The position numbers were made by a program, and so were the translations under genes. A stretch of DNA of 64,000 bases from NCBI GenBank assembly GCA_964576585.1, contig CAZNWO010000002.1:1-64000 (forward strand), written 5' to 3'. A model generated the notes under the pieces. It was given only the letters and a program-made list of their open reading frames with translations. It did no database searches and was not told where the DNA came from. Of this stretch, positions 11,204-19,060 are shown piece after piece. The first letter of the stretch is position 1; every line of letters starts with the position of its first letter. This DNA is from GCA-2730975 sp964576585. GTDB lineage: Bacteria; Verrucomicrobiota; Verrucomicrobiia; Opitutales; Seribacteraceae.

Positions 11204-11907
11204 GTCGTGCTTTTCGTCAGAAGGAATTCCACGTAATTCAAGTCGTCCGACGTTGTCACCTTTGGATTTGGGTAAGCCGGATTGATTAGCCTTACCGAAC
11301 GCGCCAACAATTCCACCGCGCTGGTTTCGTCCGTAACCGGCAAGCTCTCCATCTTTGCTTTGCGCATTCCATCCAGCAGGAGGTCCTTTTGGAAGACTTG
11401 AGGGGTTTCCACGGCCCAAAGCATTTCTCTTCTCGCTGTCCCGCAGGTTTGAGGTTTGCTAGCGTGCATATCATCAATTTGCTTCAACGTGTCCTGCACT
11501 GGGCGACCAAGCGCCGCCGCTCCCTCTTCGACGGCATGCTCGAGAAGTTCGACAAGGCTGTCGGGTTGAATCATTGGCCTGGCGCAATCATGCACAAATA
11601 TGATTTTGGTTTCCTCGGGAATCCTTGACAATGCATTCCGGACGGAATCCCTGCGCTCTTGCCCACCCTTGACCCAGATCACTTTTCGTGGACGAGGATT
11701 CAGTTTCTCTGTTTCCTCGGAGAGCAGATCCTTCTGCAGTGAGTCCCTGTAGGTGATGATCCATGTATCCGCTACGTTGGCTTCGAGAAAGGCTTCAAGG
11801 CAACGAAGGAATAGCGTCTTTTGGTTAACTTCGACAAGAACTTTGTCCGGCACGCACTCTTTCATGCGAGCGCCTTTGCCGGCTGCCAGCAAAATCGCGG
11901 CGTTCAT
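11200..11907 (-). CDS. ispD: 2-C-methyl-D-erythritol 4-phosphate cytidylyltransferase
   Basis: IspD couples CTP to methylerythritol 4-phosphate in the MEP pathway. The 235-residue protein has the nucleotidyltransferase N-terminus AAILLAAGKGARMKECVPDK, then VKGGQERRDSVRNAL, VHDCARPMIQPD and TSDDLNYVEFLL near the end. It starts four bases inside pyrF (ATGA overlap) and ends four bases inside ispF. Having ispD and ispF as separate adjacent genes rather than a fused IspDF is the common bacterial state; ispE lies just across the divergent gap. Confidence 0.95.
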   Translation of the reverse strand: MNAAILLAAGKGARMKECVPDKVLVEVNQKTLFLRCLEAFLEANVADTWIITYRDSLQKDLLSEETEKLNPRPRKVIWVKGGQERRDSVRNALSRIPEETKIIFVHDCARPMIQPDSLVELLEHAVEEGAAALGRPVQDTLKQIDDMHASKPQTCGTARREMLWAVETPQVFQKDLLLDGMRKAKMESLPVTDETSAVELLARSVRLINPAYPNPKVTTSDDLNYVEFLLTKSTT

Positions 11908-12629
11908 TGTTCGGAGGTATTCTTCGCTTCTTGCAGTTCGGACTTGATGTTAGCAAGTGCTTCCGAAGGATTTTCCGCTGCAAGAATTGGTCGCCCTATT
12001 ACTAAGAAGTCAGCTCCTGCTTCAGCCGCTTGGAAGGGTGTCATGACCCTGCTTTGGTCGTCGAGAGAAGCTCCCGTTGGTCTTATGCCCGGACTTACGA
12101 GCGTGGTGTCGATTGGAAGAGAACTGCGAAGCGTTCGTATTTCCCACGGAGAGCATACGATGCCCTTTGCCCCTGCATTCGCCGAAAGTGTTGCGAGGTT
12201 TTGAACCTGTTTCTCGGGCGAGTTTGGGACGCCAAGTGCTCGAAGGGTTTCCTCGTCCATGGATGTCAGCACTGTGACCGCTAGCAAGGTGGCTTCGGGG
12301 AGAACTTCCCGCATGGTCTTGGAGCATCGCTCAATCGCCACAGGTCCAGCCGTAGCATGAATCGTGAGCATTGAGACGGGCAATTCCCCTAAGCTCACGA
12401 TTGCCTTGGCCATTGTGTTCGGGATGTCGTGAAGTTTGAGATCGAGAAAAACTTTCTTTCCTCTGGAGTGCAGTTCGCGAACGAAGTCGGGACCATCCCT
12501 CAAGTAGGTCTGCAGACCGATCTTTACCCAGTTCAATTCCTCTCCAACGGCATCAAGAAGAATTTCCGCCCTTTTTCTGGACTCAACGTCCAAGGCAAGG
12601 ATCACGTCGGGATTTTCATTTTCAGGCAT
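11904..12629 (-). CDS. pyrF: Orotidine 5'-phosphate decarboxylase
   Basis: PyrF makes UMP from OMP, the last step of de novo pyrimidine synthesis. The 241-residue TIM-barrel protein opens with VILALDV and carries VKIGLQTYL, the catalytic signature VFLDLKLHDIPNT (K-D chain), TIHATAG, and the phosphate-gripper end SPGIRPTGASLDDQSRVMTP followed by GRPIL. It is first in the pyrF-ispD-ispF operon and is divergent from ispE. Confidence 0.95.
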   Translation of the reverse strand: MPENENPDVILALDVESRKRAEILLDAVGEELNWVKIGLQTYLRDGPDFVRELHSRGKKVFLDLKLHDIPNTMAKAIVSLGELPVSMLTIHATAGPVAIERCSKTMREVLPEATLLAVTVLTSMDEETLRALGVPNSPEKQVQNLATLSANAGAKGIVCSPWEIRTLRSSLPIDTTLVSPGIRPTGASLDDQSRVMTPFQAAEAGADFLVIGRPILAAENPSEALANIKSELQEAKNTSEQ

Positions 12630-12722
12630 AAAGGCTAAGCATTTATTGTTAGGGCGTTTTTCGGCAAACGTTTATTTCTATTCGCTGTCTTGTTTGATTA
12701 TCCCTAAGTTGAGCATTTGCCT

Positions 12723-13619
12723 ATGAGAAAAGGAATCCGAAGCGTCAGCGTTTTCTCCCCTGCAAAGTTGAATTTGTTTCTCGCCGTTACCGGTAAGCGT
12801 GAGGATGGTTTTCATAATCTTATGTCTCTGGTGTCATTGGTTGGAATGGGAGATGTGGTTACTCTTTGTCCTGATGAAGATGAGGAGGTCCTGGAATGTA
12901 GCTGCGATCACACTCTCGTCCCCGACGGCATGGATAACCTCGCGGCAAAAGCTGCGGAGGGGTGGTTCCGACTGGCAGGAAGACGCCAAGGAGTCCGTAT
13001 TCGCATCCACAAGCGAATTCCTGTCGGAGGGGGGTTGGGAGGTGGCAGCTCTAATGCCGTCGCAGTGCTTAAGGGTTTGAACCTCTTGGCGGAAAAGCCT
13101 CTGCCGGAGAAGCTTCTTTCAGAGTTGGCCGCGACCTTGGGCTCCGATTGCCCTTTGTTTCTGGCGAATAGTCCTTGTTTGATCGAGGGTAGGGGAGAAC
13201 TGGTCGAGGACCTGCTCCCGATGGCTTCAGCCCGAGTTTCAGGTCGAAAGGTTTTGCTTTTCGCACCCAAGTTGAGCATCTCCGCCGCAGAAGCTTTTTC
13301 GGCCTTGCGTTCCGAATTCGGTGATTTTTCTGTATCTGATAGAGCTCACGGGAAGGTTCGCTCTTGGCTGGACGGCAACGACACTCTCGAATCCATCTTG
13401 GGGAATGACCTTGAACGGTCCGTCTTTCGCAAATACCCCGGCATTGGCATCCTGTTGGAGGAATTGCGTGAGCGTTTCGACTGGTCTTGTGGAATGAGCG
13501 GCAGCGGTTCTTGCTGTTTTGCACTTCTTCCCGAGGATTCTACCACCGATGAGGGCAAGGAAGTGATTTGGTCTGCTTGGGGGAGAGGTTGTTTCATTTG
13601 GGAGACGGTCTTAGTCTGA
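12723..13619 (+). CDS. ispE: 4-diphosphocytidyl-2-C-methyl-D-erythritol kinase
   Basis: IspE phosphorylates the 2-hydroxyl of CDP-methylerythritol, the step between IspD and IspF. It is a GHMP kinase of 298 residues: FSPAKLNLFLAVTGKREDGFH at the N-terminus, the ATP loop PVGGGLGGGSSNAVAVLKGL, LGSDCPLF and the C-terminal MSGSGSCCFAL. The ATG at 12723 is preferred to TTG 12717. Three MEP-pathway genes (ispD, ispE, ispF) thus sit within 3 kb across a divergent intergenic region of 93 bases. Confidence 0.93.
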   Translation: MRKGIRSVSVFSPAKLNLFLAVTGKREDGFHNLMSLVSLVGMGDVVTLCPDEDEEVLECSCDHTLVPDGMDNLAAKAAEGWFRLAGRRQGVRIRIHKRIPVGGGLGGGSSNAVAVLKGLNLLAEKPLPEKLLSELAATLGSDCPLFLANSPCLIEGRGELVEDLLPMASARVSGRKVLLFAPKLSISAAEAFSALRSEFGDFSVSDRAHGKVRSWLDGNDTLESILGNDLERSVFRKYPGIGILLEELRERFDWSCGMSGSGSCCFALLPEDSTTDEGKEVIWSAWGRGCFIWETVLV

Positions 13620-13692
13620 ACTTAGTTTTTTGTGGCGAAAGAGAGTAATCTGGCTCATAATGTAGCCTGAGTTTTCAAGCTTTTCCCTAATC

Positions 13693-15465
13693 ATGCCTGA
13701 AGAAAACCAACGAAAGGAGCTCGTGCTCCATGGCATTGCCGCATCTCCGGGTGTAGCTCATGGGCCTGCATTCCTGTTCGTGCATGGAGAGGTGGAAGTC
13801 CCCAAGTATGCCGTTTCCGCAGATAGCCAGGATGCGGAAATCAAGCGTTTCGAGGAGGCTCTGCTTCTCACTCGTCAGCAAATTGAGCGGATTCGATCCG
13901 ATGTCGCTGAAAACCTTGGAGAAGAAGAGGCCGCCATTTTCGATGCGCATGTGCTTGTTCTTGAGGACCAAGCCCTGATCGACGATGTGGTTGAGCAAAT
14001 TCGCGAGACCGGAGACAACGTCGAGCAGTGTCTGCATCGAGTCTCCCTGCGTTACCTGAAGTTCTTCGACCAGTTGTCCGATCAGTACTTGCGGGAAAGG
14101 GCTTCCGATCTCCGCGACGTCATGCGTAGGCTCTTACATAATCTCTTGGGCGCCACCGCTTCGGGTACTGCTTTTCTAGACGAACCCAGGGTCTTGGCGG
14201 CAGATGACCTTACGCCTTCCGATGCTGCGTCCTTGGATCGAGAAAAGATCCTGGGAATAGCCACAGATGGTGGAGGCCGCACAAGCCATGCTGTCATCAT
14301 GGCTCGATCAAGTGAGATTCCCGCCGTGGTCGGTGTGCGCGGACTGACCGCCGAGTTGAGAGATGGAGACGTTCTTTTGCTTGATGGTTTTGAGGGAACG
14401 GTGGTGGTCAATCCTTCCCCACAGACACTTTATCGCTACGGAAAGGTAAGCCTTCGACGCAAGAGACTTCGAGCTCTAATCAAAGAGGAGAGTTCTCTTC
14501 CTGCAGGGACTTCCGATGGGCACGACCTAGTCGTTATGGCCAATGCAGATTCCCCCGAGGAAGTCCGGCGATCCGTACGAAAAGGTGCGGCCGGCGTAGG
14601 ATTATTTCGCACCGAGGCTCTTTTCCTACGAAGCAGATCGATGCCGTCCGAGGAAGAACAGTTCGAACACTACAAGGCGGTGGTGGAAGGAGCCGATTCC
14701 CTTCCGGTTACCATTCGCACCTTAGATTTGGGCGGAGACAAAATCATCGATGGATCTTCGGAATTCAAGGAAGGAAATCCTTTCATGGGTTTTCGCGCCA
14801 TTCGATACTGCCTTCGGAACGTCGATGTTTTTCTCGCTCAACTTCGGGCGATTCTCCGGGCAAGCGACCATGGCAAGGTGCGGATTATGTTTCCCATGGT
14901 CAGTGGTGTTGGAGAGATTCTGTCTGCAGGCAAGCTCGTTGAAGAAGCCAAGGCGCAATTGAGGGACAAAGGTCAATCTTTTGATCCCGATACTCCCATC
15001 GGTTGCATGATCGAGACTCCCTCGGCCGTTACCATTTGCGACTTCTTGGCTGACCATGTCGATTTCTTCAGCATCGGTACAAATGACCTTGTTCAATACA
15101 TGCTGGCCGTGGACCGCATCAACAACCAGATTGCTTACCTTTACGAACCTCATCATCCTGCAGTCCTGCGCTCATTAATGCATGTCTGTAAGGTGGGCAG
15201 CGAAAAGGATGTGGAAGTCGCCGTTTGCGGAGAGATTGCAGGTGACATACATTACTTGCCCTTGCTTATGGGACTCGGCGTTAGGGAACTGAGCATGGCT
15301 TCAGCTTTAATCTCCGAGGTGAAGTTCTTCTCTCGACGTTTCTCCTTGGGAGAAGCGCGTGAACTCAAGGATGAGGTGCTGAAGATGTCACGACCGTCGC
15401 AAATCCTCAAGCGTATCAAGAGCTTTCACGACGACAAAATGGCAGATTTAAGCTTGGGGGATTGA
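13693..15465 (+). CDS. ptsI: PTS enzyme I (phosphoenolpyruvate-protein phosphotransferase)
   Basis: Enzyme I takes phosphate from PEP and passes it to HPr. The 590-residue protein has the N-terminal HPr-binding helices, the phosphohistidine domain (GGRTSHAVIMARSSEIPAVVG, histidine near residue 197), and the PEP-binding barrel with GAAGVGLFRTEALFL, TIRTLDLGGDK, MIETPSAV, FFSIGTNDLVQYML and VCGEIAGD. There is no GAF domain, so this is PtsI rather than PtsP. HPr is encoded convergently just downstream (ends at 15490). No sugar-specific EII component lies in the window, so it may serve a regulatory rather than a transport role. Confidence 0.95.
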   Translation: MPEENQRKELVLHGIAASPGVAHGPAFLFVHGEVEVPKYAVSADSQDAEIKRFEEALLLTRQQIERIRSDVAENLGEEEAAIFDAHVLVLEDQALIDDVVEQIRETGDNVEQCLHRVSLRYLKFFDQLSDQYLRERASDLRDVMRRLLHNLLGATASGTAFLDEPRVLAADDLTPSDAASLDREKILGIATDGGGRTSHAVIMARSSEIPAVVGVRGLTAELRDGDVLLLDGFEGTVVVNPSPQTLYRYGKVSLRRKRLRALIKEESSLPAGTSDGHDLVVMANADSPEEVRRSVRKGAAGVGLFRTEALFLRSRSMPSEEEQFEHYKAVVEGADSLPVTIRTLDLGGDKIIDGSSEFKEGNPFMGFRAIRYCLRNVDVFLAQLRAILRASDHGKVRIMFPMVSGVGEILSAGKLVEEAKAQLRDKGQSFDPDTPIGCMIETPSAVTICDFLADHVDFFSIGTNDLVQYMLAVDRINNQIAYLYEPHHPAVLRSLMHVCKVGSEKDVEVAVCGEIAGDIHYLPLLMGLGVRELSMASALISEVKFFSRRFSLGEARELKDEVLKMSRPSQILKRIKSFHDDKMADLSLGD

Positions 15466-15489
15466 TCCGGCTAAACCAGCAGGAGAGCC

Positions 15490-15774
15490 TTACTCATCCT
15501 GGAAGTTGTTCCTGAAAAGCGTGGTCATTTCCTCCTTTAGCGATTCCGTGTCCTTACAGTCGGCATGAATGGTTAGTTTCGTACCTTTTGCAGCAGCCAG
15601 CATCATGATCCCCATGATACTTTTGCCGTTTACCCGTTCACCGTCCTTTTCCAGCCACACCTCTCCTTCGTATTTGTTTGCTATGCGAACGATCATGGCT
15701 GCGGGGCGTGCATGCACTCCCAACTGGTTCGAAACTTCCAGCTCGAATTTAAGGCTTTGGTCACTCACTTGCAC
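15490..15774 (-). CDS. ptsH: HPr family phosphocarrier protein
   Basis: HPr accepts phosphate from enzyme I. The core shows NQLGVHARPAAMIV with the phosphorylatable histidine and NGKSIMGIMMLAA with the regulatory serine that HPr kinase uses in other phyla. There is no ATG; GTG 15774 (94 residues) or GTG 15768 (92 residues) gives a normal HPr. The frame is open back to TTG 15849 with a hydrophobic, signal-like extension, but that would overlap pgpA and export a cytoplasmic protein, so it is not used. It lies 40 bases after pgpA in the same direction and faces ptsI. Confidence 0.85.
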   Translation of the reverse strand: MQVSDQSLKFELEVSNQLGVHARPAAMIVRIANKYEGEVWLEKDGERVNGKSIMGIMMLAAAKGTKLTIHADCKDTESLKEEMTTLFRNNFQDE

Positions 15775-15814
15775 CGATTTGGAGGCGAAAGGCGAAAAAA
15801 GACAAAGAAAAAGT

Positions 15815-16336
15815 TCAAGAAAAAATCCACAGACAGATACCGGCGACAAAAGCAGCGGCTAAATCGTCGGCAACGATCCCGAGTCCTCCGTGAAGACTTT
15901 GGAGCTTCTTGATTCCAATTGGTTTCGTAACGTCGAAGAGCCTGAAAAGAATAAAGCCACTAGCAATAAGAAGCAGAATTCCGCCATCCTGAAGATGCCC
16001 GGAACCTGTCAGTATCCAAGGTGTACCCAAGAAAACCAATGGCTGAGCGACGAATTCGTCCAGTATTATCTCGCCTGGGTCCCTTTTTCCAAGAAGTTTC
16101 TCGGCTTTTCCGCAAATCGGTATTGAAAGTAGCGCAAGGCAACCGAATCCAAGCAGAATCTCTAGACCATTCAGCGAAGTCCATTGCAATAGGGCCACGA
16201 ATGCAAGGAGCCCGAATAACGAACCAAAAGTTCCCGGTGCCGGTAGCTTTGCGCCAATTGGGCCAAGCGTGGCTAAAGCGATGATTAGGTTTCTTGGGGA
16301 AAGAATTGAGAGTTCTCGGTTTGTCCGAGTTGTCAT
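15815..16336 (-). CDS. pgpA: Phosphatidylglycerophosphatase A family protein
   Basis: PgpA removes phosphate from phosphatidylglycerophosphate to give phosphatidylglycerol at the inner membrane. The 173-residue protein has several membrane segments and the family motifs KLPAPGTFGSLFGL, DPGEIILDEFVAQPLVFL and HGGLGIVADDLAAAF. The ATG at 16336 makes a TAATG overlap with pgsA, which supplies its substrate, so the pair is probably translationally coupled. Confidence 0.88.
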   Translation of the reverse strand: MTTRTNRELSILSPRNLIIALATLGPIGAKLPAPGTFGSLFGLLAFVALLQWTSLNGLEILLGFGCLALLSIPICGKAEKLLGKRDPGEIILDEFVAQPLVFLGTPWILTGSGHLQDGGILLLIASGFILFRLFDVTKPIGIKKLQSLHGGLGIVADDLAAAFVAGICLWIFS

Positions 16337-16947
16337 TAGGCTTCGTTCTCCGTTAGGATTGCCCAGTGCTTGCAAAGATAAACTATGCCTGAAAAAACCG
16401 TCAGGACAGTGGCTAGTAACAACGAGGCGTCGGCAGCAGTGGAGACGAATTCATGGAGAGGTTCGCGCAAGCCTTCGGGCAGAAGGTTCCAAAGGTCGTC
16501 CAGCAGTGTGATTTCAATGAGGAAGAGGCTGATGCAGACGATTTGTACCACGGTTTTGACCTTTCCCACCTTTTCCGCAGCCAAAGTTACTCCTTTGCCC
16601 GAAGCAACGAGACGCAATCCCGTTATCAAGAGTTCCCTGGACAGGATGAGTAAAACCGGAAAGAGAGCCCATCGATCCACAATTTGCAAGGCGAGAAAGC
16701 TGACGAACATTCCAAGGGTGAGAACTTTGTCTGAAAGGGCGTCCATGAATTTCCCAAAGTCGGAGACTTGTCCCATTTTTCTGGCCATCCATCCGTCGAG
16801 CCAGTCGGTCATGGCCGCAAAAAGAAAGACGCACAGAGCGATCGTTCTGGACCAAGGCGGTGCGTTTTCGGCATCTAGGAACAGGAAGCCGATTACAACC
16901 AGCATGAGAGGTATGCGGGACAGTGTTATCAGGTTTGGGAAATTCAT
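16336..16947 (-). CDS. pgsA: CDP-diacylglycerol-glycerol-3-phosphate 3-phosphatidyltransferase
   Basis: PgsA makes phosphatidylglycerophosphate. The CDP-alcohol phosphotransferase signature D-x2-DG-x2-AR-x8-G-x3-D-x3-D is complete in DWLDGWMARKMGQVSDFGKF followed by MDALSDK. The ATG at 16947 (203 residues, beginning MNFPNLITLSRIPLM) is chosen over an upstream in-frame start at 16992 because it gives the canonical N-terminus. Around six hydrophobic segments are visible. It is coupled to pgpA and divergent from coaD. Confidence 0.93.
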   Translation of the reverse strand: MNFPNLITLSRIPLMLVVIGFLFLDAENAPPWSRTIALCVFLFAAMTDWLDGWMARKMGQVSDFGKFMDALSDKVLTLGMFVSFLALQIVDRWALFPVLLILSRELLITGLRLVASGKGVTLAAEKVGKVKTVVQIVCISLFLIEITLLDDLWNLLPEGLREPLHEFVSTAADASLLLATVLTVFSGIVYLCKHWAILTENEA

Positions 16948-17056
16948 TAATTTCTCCAGACATCCTTTCCCCTTGATTCGGGTTTCCTGCAAGACTTTTC
17001 CGCCTTGGTAGTCGACACTCTTCGAGTTTTCTCATAGTTTGTCCCTCAATCCTTAC

Positions 17057-17566
17057 GTGAAGACCGCGATTTATCCCGGAACCTTTGATCCGATCACCAA
17101 TGGACATCTAGATGTTCTTTCTCGTGCGTGCAGGTTGTTTGATCGAGTTGTCGTCGCCATCGCCGAGGTGAATTCCGACAAGAACGTTACCTTCGACATT
17201 CAGGAAAGAATCAGCTTGGTCGAGGAGAACTTGGGCGATTTTCCTGCCGTATCCGTAGTTCCTTTCGACTGTCTGCTTGTAGACTTGGCCGTGGAGTTGA
17301 ATGCTCAAGTCATTGTTCGCGGACTTAGGGCGGTCTCCGATTTCGAGTACGAGTTCCAGATGGCCCAGATGAACCGTCACCTCGATGCAAGCATCGAAAC
17401 CATTTTCCTTATGCCGAGCGAGAAGTACTTCTATACCAGTTCGAAGTTGATCAAACAGGTTCATCTTGGAGGAGAGCGAGAAACCGAGCTTGTTCCCCAA
17501 AACGTTCTGAAAGCGCTTAGCTGCTTGAGGGAGAATGGTTCCATAGGGGAATCTTCGGACCAGTGA
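17057..17566 (+). CDS. coaD: Phosphopantetheine adenylyltransferase
   Basis: CoaD makes dephospho-CoA from phosphopantetheine and ATP. GTG at 17057 is taken as the start because the protein then begins KTAIYPGTFDPITNGHLD-, the canonical CoaD N-terminus with the T/HxGH-type nucleotidyltransferase motif; TTG at 17039 would add six residues. Other motifs are VRGLRAVSDFEYEFQMAQMN and SSKLIKQV. The length is 169 residues. Its stop overlaps the GTG start of the following MFS gene by four bases. Confidence 0.93.
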   Translation: MKTAIYPGTFDPITNGHLDVLSRACRLFDRVVVAIAEVNSDKNVTFDIQERISLVEENLGDFPAVSVVPFDCLLVDLAVELNAQVIVRGLRAVSDFEYEFQMAQMNRHLDASIETIFLMPSEKYFYTSSKLIKQVHLGGERETELVPQNVLKALSCLRENGSIGESSDQ

Positions 17567-18909
17567 CTGACTCCGGCAATAACGGCGCGTCCAGTCGAGA
17601 TAGATCCACCTTCGGGGTGGTCTTCCTCACCATTTTTCTGGATATGGTCGGTTTCTCCGTCATTTTTCCACTTTTTCCGGATATGCTCGATCACTACTTG
17701 AAGGTAGAGGAACTCCGTGGCGGCGGCATGTTGAACGACTTCGTGAATTCCATTCGAGGGTCAGGTTATTCCAGCGACAATACCAGCTTCCGGATCGAAA
17801 CCGTAATCTTCGGCGGATGTCTGGGTACGCTCTTTGCAGTGCTTCAATTCCTGTTCGCTCCCCTCTGGGGACGCTGGTCCGATCGAGTTGGGCGTCGGCG
17901 GGTACTCCTCATCAGCGTCAGTGGAACGGTTCTTGGTTACTTCATTTGGATTTTTGCAGGAAACTTTTGGGTTTTGGTTCTCTCTCGATTAGTTGGCGGG
18001 ATTGCCAGTGGAAACTTGTCCGTTGCCACGGCGGCGATTGCCGACGTGACACCTCGAAAAGAGCGTGCCAAGGGCATGGCGATCGTTGGTATTGCATTTG
18101 GTTTGGGATTCATCCTCGGTCCTGCCATTGGTGGATTTTCCCCTGCTCTCGACCTTGCAGGGGATATGTCCGAAGCCAGCTTCTTCGGCCTAAATCCCTT
18201 TTCGGTTCCCGCCATCGGAAGCTTTGGGTTGGCCTCGTTGAACTTGCTCTGGTTGTTCCTTCGTTTCAAGGAAACCCTGCCCGAGGAAAAGCGAGAAAAA
18301 AATGCCACAATTAGGCCCGGAATCTTTCAGCTCGGGAAGGTGGAAAATTCCGCCGTCAAGTTATCTTGTCTTTCCTATTTGTTTTACATGATCTCTTTCA
18401 GCGGAATGGAATTTACCCTTACTTTTCTTGCGGTCGAACGATTCGAGTACACTCCGCGAGACAATGCCTTGATGTTTACTTTCATCGGTCTAACCTTGAT
18501 CGTTGCTCAAGGTTTCTTCGTTAGACGGCTTGCAGGACCTTTGGGAGAGAGGAAGTTGGCGTTCTTCGGGATTTTCATGGGTATCATCGCTTTTTACCTG
18601 ATCGCCAAATCATCCTCCGGCGATGCCGGCGCCGACTTTTTCGTCGGCTTGTTGCTCATGTCCGCAGGCGTGGCCTTCATCAGTCCAACTCTCACGGCCC
18701 TTACTTCCCTTTATTCGAGCGAGTCGAGCCAAGGTTTCCATTTGGGGGTCTTTCGTTCCTCGGGATCTTTGGCTCGCGCCGTAGGTCCATTGCTCGCCGG
18801 CTTTGTCTATTTTGAGTTTGGCTCTTCTGTCGCTTATCTCGGTGGAGCTTGCTTGCTGTTCATTCCGGCTTTGATTCTCGTATGGGTTCCGCAGCCATCC
18901 ACGGATTGA
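17563..18909 (+). CDS. MFS transporter, TetA-like
   Basis: A 448-residue major facilitator with about twelve hydrophobic segments in two halves. The N-half carries the loop 2-3 motif family signature (WGRWSDRVGRRRVLLIS) and GRIASGN-like GGIASGNLSVATAAIAD, followed by RAKGMAIVGIAFGLGFILGP, as in TetA/EmrD-type drug:proton antiporters. There is an unusually long periplasmic loop after the first segment (about residues 40-70). The GTG start overlaps the coaD stop (GTGA), so it is co-translated. The substrate cannot be told from sequence; a multidrug or metabolite exporter is the default. Confidence 0.85.
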   Translation: MTDSGNNGASSRDRSTFGVVFLTIFLDMVGFSVIFPLFPDMLDHYLKVEELRGGGMLNDFVNSIRGSGYSSDNTSFRIETVIFGGCLGTLFAVLQFLFAPLWGRWSDRVGRRRVLLISVSGTVLGYFIWIFAGNFWVLVLSRLVGGIASGNLSVATAAIADVTPRKERAKGMAIVGIAFGLGFILGPAIGGFSPALDLAGDMSEASFFGLNPFSVPAIGSFGLASLNLLWLFLRFKETLPEEKREKNATIRPGIFQLGKVENSAVKLSCLSYLFYMISFSGMEFTLTFLAVERFEYTPRDNALMFTFIGLTLIVAQGFFVRRLAGPLGERKLAFFGIFMGIIAFYLIAKSSSGDAGADFFVGLLLMSAGVAFISPTLTALTSLYSSESSQGFHLGVFRSSGSLARAVGPLLAGFVYFEFGSSVAYLGGACLLFIPALILVWVPQPSTD

Positions 18910-18971
18910 GTGTGAGGTGATGTCGCTTGTTTTCCAATGTGAGGATTTCTCTCGCCTTTCGATTGGAATTC

Positions 18972-18999
18972 ATTACCTAGGTGGAGTCTGTTGTATAAT
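18972..18999 (+). promoter_or_regulatory. Candidate promoter upstream of greA-like gene
   Basis: A perfect TATAAT at 18994-18999 lies 62 bases before the greA ATG in a 151-base gap. The -35 is poor: ATTACC at 18972 with a spacing of about 16. The -10 hexamer is the only strong part. Confidence 0.4.
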
Positions 19000-19060
19000 T
19001 TTTGCGATTATTTTTCTCATTCGAGCCAATAGGCTCAAATCCATCAGTTAATCACTCGAC

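Noticed and set aside
11204..11419. Upstream extension of ispF
   Set aside because: It overlaps ispD; the ATG at 11203 gives the canonical N-terminus and the ATGA overlap seen across the operon.
15775..15849. Signal-peptide-like N-terminal extension of HPr
   Set aside because: It overlaps the end of pgpA, starts at TTG and would export a cytoplasmic phosphocarrier.
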